Notes under the pieces: generated by a model
The model's database searches: none
Seen by the model: the letters and a program-made list of their open reading frames with translations, nothing else
What the model was told of the DNA's origin: nothing
Translations under genes and position numbers: made by a program
Shown here: positions 51,201 through 61,462 of the stretch, one piece after another
How the letters are laid out: the number at the start of each line of letters is the position of its first letter
Numbering within the stretch: the first letter of the stretch is position 1
Source: Gerris lacustris
Taxonomy: Eukaryota; Arthropoda; Insecta; Hemiptera; Gerridae
Reading direction: 5' to 3'
Assembly: GCA_951217055.1 (NCBI GenBank)
Contig: OX578284.1
Span: 26,376,187 to 26,440,186, forward strand
Length of the DNA: 64,000 nucleotides

Positions 51201-54200
51201 TTTCAAGCGCTTTAACGTCATGTCGGTTAAAACTGTTTTCAACCCTTATTTTTGAAAAGGATTGAGTTCAAAGGCTTGTATCAGCTACAAATAGTGCTTG
51301 AATGCAAACTTTGAACCACCATATCTCGTTCAATTTTTATTATACAAAGATAGGAAAAAAACTACATTTTCAATAAGAAAAACCCTACAATTAACATTTG
51401 AAACTTTTTTTTTATATCATGAATAGTTTTTAGTTTATTTAAGAACAATGATTTTTTTTTTTCAAAATTACTAAAATGCAATTTTCAATTTAATCAATTT
51501 TTTTTTTTTTAAATAAGCATTCCAAACCGGTCAAATCACTTAGATCAAATTTTAATTAGGGTGGTAATGGCGAGGGTGTAATTGTTAAATTTTTCAAAAC
51601 AAAACAAAAGAAGTGACTTTATATTTGTTTTAAGTCAGTCAATTATTATGCAAAAAAATGTTATTAGAGATCATTTGAAAGGGTTTTTTGTTTTTGTTTT
51701 TTGTACTTTAAAAAAGGTCTCTTGAATTTTCCCTAAAAACATAACCATTTTCAAGTTATTTAAGGTTGGAGGTTTTCAATTTCTGGTTTCTCGAAAGATA
51801 ACCGTCCTTCAACGAGCAATAACTGTTTGTATTGGGTTTACAGAAGTCTTTAAAACACGAATCTCTTTGTTTTTTTATTAGCTACATTTTTGTTCTGAAA
51901 AATTTTTTCGATAAAATGAAAACTTTTTAAGTCATTCGTGAAAAACAGTTAAAAATCGTGCGTTTTTTCAATGAAAAATGCACAGTTTCAATCCTTAATA
52001 ACTCGGAAAGTATCAACTTTAAAATAAACTTTATAGAACAGAAGTTGCTTAGAATAGGTCAATCTATCGATCTCCTAGTTTATTTTAATTAAACAATTTT
52101 TCAACCCCAAGAAGGGGTGGCTTTCACCCTTAGGGTAAAAGCCCGCTTCGGCACAGGGTAGATTTTGAAGATGGTTATAAATACTACGTATATCCAAATT
52201 TTCAAGAAAATCGTTGTTGATTCCCAAAATTAAGAGCAAAAAACGGCTAATTACTGGACTATTATTTTTTGAGTTGTAAATTTGCTTGCAGAAAGACCCA
52301 GAAAATCTTTATTCTTTTTTGGGCCTTAAGGTTGTAATAATAATAATAATAATGAGAGAGTTAGTGAGGTATGGTCTGAAGAAAAAACTTTAAGTTTTTA
52401 CCAACTAGTTTCGTAAAATATATTTACATCGTCAGGGTAACTTACATATGGGCTTTTTACTTACAATTTTTATATTTTTTTTATTTTATTAATATAAACA
52501 AACCTTAATATATTAAAGTTTTTTCTTCAGACAGTACCTCACTAACGCTCTCATATCTACACTTTAACAGTTGCTAACTTAAAATTTAATAATAATAATA
52601 ATCTGGAGCACAACAGATAGGCCTGCCAAAGGGCTTATACATCTATCTTAAGATCCTCGAACTGTGTTTTTCTCCAATATGTGATACCGACTCATCATGA
52701 GAGAGGTGTAGTTCAATAACCAAAAAATCTTCACAAGTTAAGTCTATCCAGTTACCTCTAGATTACTGAAGAAGGCTGCTTCAGAGCCCAAATTGGTCAA
52801 TTGCTAACTACAATTATTTGTGTTATTGTGACGTTGTTCGGTTATTGAACTACACCTCAGCAAAAAATGCCACAGGTTGAGCACTCACAAAGAGTAAGAA
52901 AGTAAGGATATTAAGAGCTCACTAAAAGTAAAAAAGTAAAGGATATAGGATAAGATATGTAAGGTAAAAAATATAAAGTATGTGAAATTAGGAACAAACC
53001 AGTCTCGTTTCTAAGCAACTATATATTATGTTGTAGATGGCAAGGGGTTGGCATCAGCTGTATAGTTGGCATTCCCTTAATGCTGAGCCGGCTTAAATTA
53101 AGAATAAATTCTCAAAGTTTTTACCTGACTACAGGTCCTTTGTTTGGTAACTGTATTCACTTTTAAAATATAATCCTAAAGCTAAAAATGTAAATGATTG
53201 GACTTAATTGTAGCTAATTACTTTAAATGTTGTAAACACATTTTTAAGACTCCCAAAAACGTCACTGCATTGCACCACATGTTATTAATTAAGCTTGGAG
53301 GAGAAGCAATTACTTATTCATGTTTAAAGTTTTTATAGGTCCAAAATTTGGGTCTGGGCTGAACCCTTTTAAGAACGATCCCTTTTTGCTATTCAGTTGT
53401 AAACAGCTATACTTACAGTAGTGGCTGGTTGCTGCTGATGATGTTGTTTGTGGTTGTGATGTTGATGGTTATTAGGAACTGGTGCAGGTCTTCTTCTATC
53501 TGCATCTTCAGATGTGGCAGAAACAGTTGTATCCATGTCAGGAATAGGACAGTTCCATTTGGGAGATCTACCGAAGTCCATGAACAAATTGCCTGTTGAC
53601 ATAGTAAAATTGATAATATTATTCAGTTTTTTGATGATTATAAAATTCTGTTATACTTATGCATATTATCTTTCTACGCTTTACTCAAATGACTCTCTTG
53701 ACATTATTTCATTCTTACTATTTCATAATAAATATCTTTAGACTTCTTAATAACATTTTCCCCTCTATAAATCTAATATTTTCAAATGAAGACAGCATTT
53801 TTTTTTTTTTTTTTTTTTTAAATATATTTTTTGATTATTGCAGTTTTGAGACAAGTGTATTTTACAAAAATCAAGAAGGATGTTCTATTCTGAGTGTAGT
53901 GGGTTGCTAGTACCCTATGGACCTATAAGAAATAAAAAATCAGGTGCACAGTATGTTGCCTTGAGGTAGAAAGCCCAATTATAGCACATAACAAAATGCC
54001 GGTCTTAAAAATCTGGAGTGCAGTTATATGCAAAATAATAATAATTATAATAATATTCTTTATTTTCACATCATATAAACATGTACATATATAACAATTT
54101 AATAATTAACTTTACTTTTTAACCTTCTTCTATTTAACTTATTTATAAAATATCCTAATGTCTTGCTTTTTCTTTATTCATTCGCAGTTTCCTTTGTTGT

Positions 54201-57200
54201 ATCATATTACACAGAGAATAAGTAGGTTAATTATTAAAACTACTATCAATTTATTAAATAACTCTTCTTAATCATATGAAGATTCACCCAGCATTGTTTA
54301 AAATAAGTTGGAAGGTGATCAAAAGATTTAGCGCCACCAGGTTTCAGCCTGGAAAACCATTGTCAACACTCTCTTGGTGGTTGAAAATTGATAAAACGTA
54401 ACCAGAGTTGTGAAGACATGATTTACCAACCCACACTTCACCCATGCGTGAAGGGTTTGGTTGTCTGGTATCAATCCAGTATTGGATTGATACAAGGCTC
54501 CCCAGGCTTGTTCAAAAGACCCACTTCGTGGCCTATCTCTTCGGGTGTAATCCCAAGATTTTTTTTTTCATGATTTACCGACCCACACTTCACCCATGCG
54601 TGAAGGGTTTGGTTGTCTGGTATCAATCCAGTATTGGATTGATACAAGGCTCCCCAGGCTTGTTCAAAAGACCCACTTCGTGGCCTATCTCTTCGGGTGT
54701 AATCCCAAGATTTTTTTTTTAAGAAAAGGTTACTTAGGTTCTGAGCCCCATGAACATGTTAGTTATCCCATTAGAACAGTGTTTGCCATAAGAAGTGTTT
54801 AAAAAATTTAAAACCAGTCTCACTAAACTTATCTACTTATCTATAATGTCTAAAATACCTCATACTATTTTAAAAGCATATAATTGCATTTGTACCTTTA
54901 GATGTAAGTGAATGGTAGGACACTTCGTTTTTAGAGTTGAGTGGTCCAACAGCCCAGATAACAGGTTGGCTGAGATTGGTGTAGATAGGATTATCCAAGA
55001 CATCATGAGCTGTCAGTGGTCTCTGATAAGTTACAATGGAGTATCCGTTGACTAGAGCAGCATTCAACAGTCTTACGCTTTCTGTGTTTGGCTAAAAGAG
55101 TAAAATAAAAGGTTAACACTTGACAGATCTCAAGTTGGAATTTTTCTTAGATTACTATTTACTTATTTATACATTTGTTGCATAGCCCGCAGTAAAGAGT
55201 TAGGATACAACAAATCATACATCAATAAATATATGCACATTTGATAGAGAAGAAAAAGAAGGGCACCGCGGTTTGGGAGGGGTGCCAAAATGTCTTGTGA
55301 GAAGTGAAAATGAAAGCGAAAATAGAAATATCTTTTTACTTTCTCATATATAATACAGCTTCAATATATCGTGAGTTTCGTATTTTTTTAATCAAAATCG
55401 TCGGAACCGTTTTCGAGAAATAATTTTTTTCACTTTTTTCTGAGTTTTTGATGGATAGCGTCCCCAAATTAGGAGCTACAATTATTTTCTCGATTTCACC
55501 TCGGGGTATGATTTTTCTAAACATGTATGCCAAATTTCGTCCAAATCGGCGCAGTAGTTTAGGCTCCAGGCGTCTGCACAGACAGGCTATGATTTTTTAA
55601 AAAAAAAAAAAAAAACACTCTTTTAGACTCAGGGAACCTCAAAACGTGTAAGTATCAAAATCGAATTTTCGCGCTATCACAATACCTTCTCTTTATATGA
55701 GACAGTAAAAAGAAACTATTTAGACGCAATTTAAAAAAAGAATACTTAATAACTGTTAGAACCTTAAATAAAATATTTAAAATATTATTATAAGAACTTC
55801 ATATTTACCTGTATTCTATAATCAGGGCAGGATCCTCTGTTTCCAGAGCACTGAGACTTTCCATCGAGGAAGTAATCAATGGCGTAACCATTCATTGTTT
55901 TCTGGTCAACCCAGGCTACGACCACATCACCTCCAATCATAATAGAGCCATCGTTAGCTCCTGATAAACCGAAAGACATGTATTCTCCATCCTCTGTAAA
56001 CAAAAAGTTATCAAATTTTAAGTAACTTACTAAAATTAATTTATAAAATTATTGAAATTGTAAACAGCTTAAAAGTTGCTATATTTTGATGAAAAAAAGA
56101 CATTTAAGATAATTTTTATACAGAGGATATACGAGGTTTAAGTAAAAAAATCGGTCAGAGACAACTCAGACAAATAGACAAACTTTCTCATATACGAGTT
56201 TATAATTAATTAATATTGAACATTTTGTCCAAATGTATCATACAATAAATTCTCCTGGCTGGGAATCGAACCCGGCCTCTCTCCGTCCGCGTTTAAAGCT
56301 ATTTTCTCAGGAACTAGATTTTTCCCGGGAAAACGGCTTATATCGTTAAATTCGAATTTAAATAGCCTACATTTTAGATTTTTTTAATCAAAATCGTCGT
56401 GACCATTTTTGAGAAATATTTTTTTTTTAGTTTTTTGGGGAGCGCCCCCAAATTTGGAGCTAAAATTTATTTCTCGCTTTCGCCTCGGGGTATGATTTTC
56501 CTAAATATGTAAGCCAAATTTCGTCAAAATTGGTCCAGTAGTTTAGGCTCCAGGCGTCTGCACAGACAAACGAGAGGCAGACATTTTTTAATAACCTCCT
56601 TTTTGGAAACTCAAAACGTGTAAATCCATCAAAATCGAATTGTCGTGCCATCACAATACTTTCTCTTTATACTAGAAATTAAAAATGTGTCTATTGAAAC
56701 TATCCGAGATTAATGAGCTATTATTGATCGATCTCTCAACATATCTTCAGTAATTACTTAAATTCAGTTTGAGTGTCCACATGGACTATTGGAAGTCCAC
56801 ATGTTTTTCTACCTTTAGTTCAAGTGCTGAGTTTATTAATTTGACTTTATGTACGTAATAATAAAGACGTATAATAATTATTAACATTTTTTTTTTTTTT
56901 CAGGTGCGTACTTCATTGTTCATAAGACGTAAGTTCTTTAAAATCCTTTAATTTTTTTAATCTAATAAATTAACATTTCGTAGTTCTTGTGATTAGTTTT
57001 TTTTTTCAGAAATATGCTGACAATTATTAATTAGAAAATGGTAAAAGAACACATACTAGCTTTCACTTTGATTGTATATACTTGGTTATGTATGCTATCG
57101 TGATATTTTAAATTTTATATTGCCCGAGTAAAATTATATAACTTTTAAGGTGATAATTTAAAGGTCATAACACCTTTAGATTTAATTTTAAGAGCTTAGT

Positions 57201-60200
57201 GTTCGCTTAGTGTATTTAATAACTTAACACACTTGAAACGTATAAAAGAAAAACATCCGGTTTTGAACTTAAACATCAGAAATGATTAATTTTTATTCAC
57301 GACTTTTTCGTAATGCAAATACATTTTTATACGAGTTATTTAACGGAATCAGTTCTTGTTTAAGTATGTACTTCAAATTATATTTTTTAGAACCATTTAT
57401 CGAAATCAAATGACTAGATACAATAATGTTTTTGCTAAGTACGTGGCAAAAATTTTTTACTAAGGATCATAAATTCGAACTTTTGTTCACTTTTTAAAAA
57501 TGTAAAATTTATTTTTACATTAATAGAAATAATTCGAATGAAAAGTAAATTAAAATGTTTTAGGTTGTCTATTGATTTTAGCTTCCTCGCTCTCGTCATT
57601 CTAATGTCTACTTAATCTTCTTACGCCTTTTGTTTTAGTAGATATACAATTGTTTGTACTTTCTGTCTGTGGGAAGTTCTTTTCTATAGAAAAAAATCAA
57701 AGTAGCAGGTTTATACATCCCCCCCCCCCCCCCAATAGTATAGATCTTAATACTAACCTATCATTTAAAATTTAAATTATGACAATTAAAGCACAATTGT
57801 TTAAGGTACAAGGTTTTAATAGAATTTTTGTGCCTCAAAAGATAAAAATATTTCAAGTTTAGAAATATTAATCCAATTCAAATTAAGGTTCGAAAAAGGA
57901 TTTTGCTTTACAAAAATCCATAATATAAGATTTATCATTTTCTTATTGTAGTTGTTGATTGGAAATTACATTGATACTTTAATGAGATCGAGACAATGGA
58001 GGATTGTAATCCTTATAATTTGGACTATGTCCATTGTTCCGAGTGTTATTCAAGGTCCACTACCCGTTATGGTGCATCCTTATTTGAGAATATCCTTTGA
58101 GAAAATGCCTGTCTTAAGTCTTCGCTTGTTCGCAGAATTGTTGAAGGTTCCAATGACTATTTTTAGTTGAGTACCACGCAAATAATGCTTAACGAACATG
58201 CAATGTATGAACATTGTGCTTAAAATACAGTTCACGAAAATAGATTCCCTTATTAAAAATATATGATTAGTCTTTTTTTGTCTAAAAAGTGATCAAGCGT
58301 GTGGCAATAACTTGTATAAAAATTTACCGATTCGGGTGGTACCTAATTTACTCTTATCAATGTGCACATGCTTAAGCTACTTAACTTTAATAATTTTAAA
58401 GGACTATTAGTTATTAAAACGAACGTTTAGATAAGTTTTATCGAAGTTAGTGTCTAAAACTATGTAAAAAATAAAGTTTGTATATGTGTGTCTTTCGGAG
58501 GTTCCTTAAAGCTCCTTTAAACTTATTAAGTTGACGCACTTGTCACATTTATAGTCTTGGGCAAAGGGAAGCACCTAACCAAGCAGGATTTTCGATTCCT
58601 TAGGGATGGAATGGCGGCCATTTTTAATTTTAAAATAATGATTAAACCACAGTAGAAAATTGTATTTAGATGAACGTATTACAAATAAACCGCCAAAGGT
58701 AAACCGCAAATAAAGGTCAAATAAACCGCGAAAATGAATTGATTTAATTTTGGAGCAAATGCAACTTGGCGATTTAAAATAGCAGCTATTTTTTTATGGC
58801 TTTGAAAAAGACGTAGGAACAGTAGTGTTTTTACTACGTTTTTATTAGCTTGCTTTCTTGTTTGTTTGTTTGTTTGTCCGGTACAAATCTGGCAATCGAT
58901 TTCTAACTAACTTCCCGAATTGCTAGACATTTGAAACTTTTAGCATAGCTCAGAACACGATGACAATGCATTATTTTAATACTTTTAGCCATCTTTCAGC
59001 AGAATATAATTGGTTTTCAACAAATTTTGCTGTACGGAAAGTTAGTTCGGAAAAAATCCGCAAGTTATTTTATTTGTTTTGTCATATCCCATATTTACGC
59101 AATCTTCATTTTAACGGGTCTCAAATTTGTGATAGAGATAAACATTGAATGACAGCAAAACAGGAAATATCGATTATATTATTTATCGATTATATTATTT
59201 CAAATATATCGATAGCAAGCTTTAGATTTGGTGTAGGGGAGATCCGTTGTACAAAGATTTGTCCTTTTATAGGTTTAAGATCAGCTCTCTAGATGGTTGT
59301 CATTTATGTGAAGTAAATAAATTCGGAACTATTTTTTTTTTTTCACTAACATTATATATTATATAACAATAACAATTATATTATCAACATGACATACGAT
59401 TCAACAGAAAATTTAAAAACGTAGTATATAAAAAGTTTTTTTTATCTTGAAATTTTCTATTAATCCTACATTTAATTCTTCTTTTGAAATTCGGAATATT
59501 ATTTATTACAGTTTACATTGATAGAAAGAAATGGAATGAAAAGTAAATTAAAATATATTTAGTTTTACTTTTAAAAAAATAGTGATCAATTGACGTTAGT
59601 TGCCTCACTCTCGTCATTTTAATTTCTCCCAGTGTTATTTCTTACACTTTTCGTTTTTGTAGATATATATTTATAATTGCTTGAACTTTCTGTATCAGGG
59701 AAGTTTTTTCTTTTTTATATAGAAAAAATCAAAAAAATGACCAGGCTCAAACACCGGTATTTCTTTAGATTGTTTTTTTTTTTAGAATATAGACAAAGTG
59801 ATGTTTAATCCAATGTACTTTGGGACAAAGGAATATCCCTCTTCTATTTTTATAAGGGGAGTAACAGTCTAAAGAAGAACATTCCGTACACCTTTTTCAG
59901 ATTGGTACTCCGTCAATTTTTTTATAAGGGGAGTAATAATCTGAAGAAGTGCCTAAACACCCCCTCCCTCTCCCCCCTAATTGTTTATCTCGGACCCTTC
60001 TTTTAAACTATTTCTCGTCATTTATTTTACCGTTGAAACAGGCTTAAATTCACCGCTAGCTATTATAAAATATACTAACGATATTAATGATGAGTTATTT
60101 AGTTCTATAATAATAAAACAATGAAGATATTTATTAACAAATAACTGTTAAAGTTGTAGTAAGTGTTAAGTGGCTTGAGTAATCCATTCTCTTTAAATGA

Positions 60201-61462
60201 ATTAATTAATTAATAGTTTGAGAACAATGAACAATATTTAAAATAATGATGCTAATTGTTTTGAATAATTGAAAATGATGATTAAGACTGAAGTTTATTT
60301 AAGGGTGTGAAAGTGTTTACAGCTTGTTTGTAAGTTTGAAACATTGCATACATTGTTATGCAGATGACGTTCTAGGCTTAGTTACAAACAATCAGGTTTA
60401 AGACCTGTCAGATTTGACCTCTTAAAAAACACTGTTACCTCATCAAAACCTCCCTGATTGATTAACCCACCCTTCCCATTGTTCGACTTTCTGATACTAT
60501 GAAACCTCCTTTATTGTTTTGCCTTTTCGAACTTAGCATTTTAGTAACTTTTTTTTTAAAGCCTCCGCTCCTTCATTTATTTAATCATTTGGATAAGATT
60601 TAGTGACTTTTGTTGACCTCTCTTCTAATTTTGTTTATGTGTAAATCTCAAATAGTTGTAAAACAATTTAAAAAGGCGTGTTGGATGGTCTATTTAAGTC
60701 TCAATTGTGAATTCAAAAAGGACTTATCCGCTTACATATATAAATATTATACTTTGTATTCATAGCGTTTAAACGTTTTGTTTCAAAAACGATATAAATG
60801 TCAAATGGGACATTTAAATATCAATAATAGTTACTTTTACCCTCAACAAATACTTTTTTATTTAAGTCACGTATAGCTTATAAAATGCTTGTAAGTGTGT
60901 GATGGATTGGTTTAAAAGTTATTTAAATTTGAAATGTTTCTCAGTATTCTTTAAATACCTAATTTCTTTTACATAACAAAATTAAATTGTGATTTTTTGT
61001 GTTTCTGTCTATTTTAAACCAGATGAAGAAGTATTTTAAGTTTTTTGATTCTTTTACCGAGAATTTGTTGAACCTACTCTAAAAGCCCTCATTTACGATT
61101 CGTAAAAAATTAAAAGGAAAGACGGACCCTAACCGGTCTGTCCAGATTTCCAGATCGGTTGTGGTGAAAAAACCACAACTATGTGGTATTAGACAACAAT
61201 GTCGTCGTCAACTTGTATCTAATAGTTATATATTTTTTTTCTTTTTCCGGTTAATCCTTATTTTTAGAAAATTGATACTAACGTCTTGAAATTGATCGAT
61301 TTAGTCACTTTATGTAAATGGACTTAATATTTTGAAATTATAATAATAAATTACATATTTACCAAGTTTTGCGACGAGCTGAATAACAACACTGTCTCCT
61401 GCTACCGCCCACCTGACTTCAAATGCTAGATCTTCACTTAGAACTTCACAATTTAATTTACT
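45588..61462 (-). CDS. Skeletor: Protein Skeletor (B/C-type), last eight coding exons, 5' end beyond window
   Basis: Exons in transcript order: 61462-61363, 55993-55809, 55091-54896, 53592-53417, 49808-49640, 47834-47641, 47546-47319, 47156-45588. Every junction is GT..AG and the phases agree, giving 938 residues plus stop. Residues about 1-160 form most of a DOMON domain (a heme- or sugar-binding fold). A His/Gln-rich and proline linker follows (to about 290). Residues about 295-445 are the conserved Skeletor region, including GWGIAYYINGLLIPEINVV and YRYLGW-like segments. The rest is a proline-rich stretch (about 545-685), an RKKR site (877-880), 14 histidines in residues 883-913, and a hydrophobic C-terminus (924-937). 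In Drosophila, Skeletor was described as a spindle-matrix protein; DM13 domains normally precede DOMON and would lie beyond 64000. The tail looks like a GPI-anchor signal (inference). Confidence 0.92.
47319..47546 (-). CDS. Skeletor: Skeletor exon: conserved domain, continued
   Basis: 76 codons, phase 0. Contains VYAGVEF, GRLCNWTPD and VQWTPDHNTPDTVYYQ. Acceptor TTAATGCAG, donor CAG|GTATTA. Confidence 0.96.
47641..47834 (-). CDS. Skeletor: Skeletor exon: conserved domain
   Basis: 2 nt plus 64 codons. Contains GWGIAYYINGLL, RGKTYTFVTEGGN and YHPFYITNDP, all recognisable Skeletor segments. Acceptor ATTTTCAG, donor AGG|GTAAGA. Confidence 0.96.
48189..48215 (+). repeat. 27-bp poly-G tract
   Basis: Uninterrupted G-run, corresponding to the C16 tract in the other hAT-like copy (11036-11051). 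Confidence 0.97.
48225..49531. mobile_element. Shortened hAT-like relative inside a Skeletor intron
   Basis: Reverse-oriented relative of 8830-11130. It ends CGTAGCGCCGGCGCTG at 49531. It lacks the part equivalent to about 9617-10540, and its other end is lost beyond the G-run. It fills most of the 1.8 kb intron 47835-49639. It contains a partial B-box-family segment (48731-48990). Confidence 0.82.
49640..49808 (-). CDS. Skeletor: Skeletor exon: proline linker and start of conserved domain
   Basis: 56 codons plus 1 nt. Five consecutive prolines, then AWEIPAIQCNEPEDGVFYAQ. Acceptor TATTTCAG, donor ACAG|GTAAAT. The intron that follows contains the shortened hAT relic. Confidence 0.93.
49874..50309. 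mobile_element. Fold-back element with 14-bp repeats at both ends, copy M4
   Basis: TGTAAATTGCACCA occurs in direct orientation at 49874, 49948 and 49992, and inverted at 50208, 50252 and 50296. Spacing is 74 and 44, then 44 and 44. The centre has GGGACAAAGGAATATCGCAC, a version of the modular core. Confidence 0.85.
50398..52261. mobile_element. 1.86-kb element with long inverted repeats and TTA duplication
   Basis: Left end TAGTCCAGTCACCAGC; right end, inverted, TAGTCCAGTAATTAGC. Similarity continues for about 120 bp, including AATCAACA.CGATTTT and CAAAATCTACCCTGTGCCGA in both arms. TTA flanks both sides (50395-50397, 52262-52264). A 3-bp TTA duplication suggests PIF/Harbinger, but no transposase is visible. 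It lies in the Skeletor intron 49809-53416. Confidence 0.8.
52353..52553. mobile_element. MITE with ~41-bp inverted ends
   Basis: Ends TGAGAGAGTTAGTGAGGT and, inverted, TGAGAGCGTTAGTGAGGT, continuing through TCTGAAGAAAAAACTTTAA with about three mismatches. Confidence 0.8.
52703..52858. mobile_element. Small MITE with perfect 19-bp inverted ends
   Basis: GAGGTGTAGTTCAATAACC at 52703-52721 and its exact inverse at 52840-52858. Confidence 0.82.
53417..53592 (-). CDS. Skeletor: Skeletor exon: post-DOMON linker, His/Gln-rich
   Basis: 2 nt plus 58 codons. It begins NLFMDFGR and contains a short His/Gln-rich run. Acceptor TCAACAG, donor ACT|GTAAGT. Confidence 0.92.
53593..54416. other. Skeletor intron, AT-rich part
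   Basis: T-tract near 53800-53819. A short hairpin-like segment CCAGGTTTCAGCCTGG lies at about 54337-54352, just before the tandem dimer. Confidence 0.5.
54417..54720 (+). repeat. Tandem dimer of a 152-bp hairpin-rich unit
   Basis: Units 54417-54568 and 54569-54720 look almost identical (a visible A/G change in ACC[A/G]AC). Each contains CTTCACCCATGCGTGAAG, an 11-bp stem GTATCAATCCA/TGGATTGATAC, CCACTTCGTGG, and TCTTCGGGTGTAATCCCAAG running into a T-run of about 10. Not recognised as a known RNA or element. Confidence 0.9.
54896..55091 (-). CDS. Skeletor: Skeletor exon: end of DOMON
   Basis: 65 codons plus 1 nt. It includes the segment TYQRPLTAHDVLDNPI and WAVGPLN. Acceptor CTCTTTTAG, donor AAAG|GTACAA. 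Confidence 0.95.
55331..55712 (-). repeat. B-box-family copy without the B-box part
   Basis: Starts TTTTTACTTTCTCATATA and ends TATATGAGACAGTAAAAA, i.e. inverted ends, with the AAAATCGTCGGAACCGTTTT section in between. Confidence 0.75.
55809..55993 (-). CDS. Skeletor: Skeletor exon: DOMON core
   Basis: 2 nt plus 61 codons. It contains EYMSFGLSG and a DVVVAWVD strand, typical of DOMON. Acceptor TTTACAG|AGGAT, donor CAG|GTAAAT. Confidence 0.95.
56150..56690 (-). repeat. B-box-family copy with intact box
   Basis: GGTTCGATTCC on the minus strand at 56262-56272. The uninterrupted ACGTGTAAATCCATCAAAAT site near 56617 is the empty version of the Harbinger-like insertion at 3341. Confidence 0.8.
56691..59759. 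other. Skeletor first intron in window, AT-rich
   Basis: C-run at about 57720-57733. A 72-codon frame at 57952-58170 resembles nothing I recognise. Otherwise no signal. Confidence 0.5.
59760..59960. mobile_element. Modular-core MITE, TTACTCCCC-ended, copy M5 (reversed)
   Basis: Reverse of M1/M2: core (CCAATGTACTTTGGGACAAA), then AAGGGGAGTAACAGTCTAAA, spacer GAACATTCCGTACACC, then a second AAGGGGAGTAATAATCTGAA. Confidence 0.75.
59961..61362. other. Skeletor intron, AT-rich
   Basis: Short inverted pair GGTTGTGGTGAAAAAACCACAAC near 61157 (described by position). No coding signal. Confidence 0.4.
61363..61462 (-). CDS. Skeletor: Skeletor exon: start of DOMON domain
   Basis: 33 codons plus 1 nt. 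It reads SKLNCEVLSEDLAFEVRW, typical of the first DOMON strands. Acceptor TTGTTTCAG, donor CTTG|GTAAAT. The split codon GAG joins the next exon. No further exon was found between here and 64000. Confidence 0.9.

Noticed and set aside
54388..54802. Three similar frames of 61-92 codons
   Set aside because: They are translations of the two copies of the 152-bp repeat.
57952..58170. 72-codon frame, with another frame of it reading METMED-like sequence broken by stops
   Set aside because: No family recognised; the second reading has several stops. Could be a decayed fragment, but I cannot support it.
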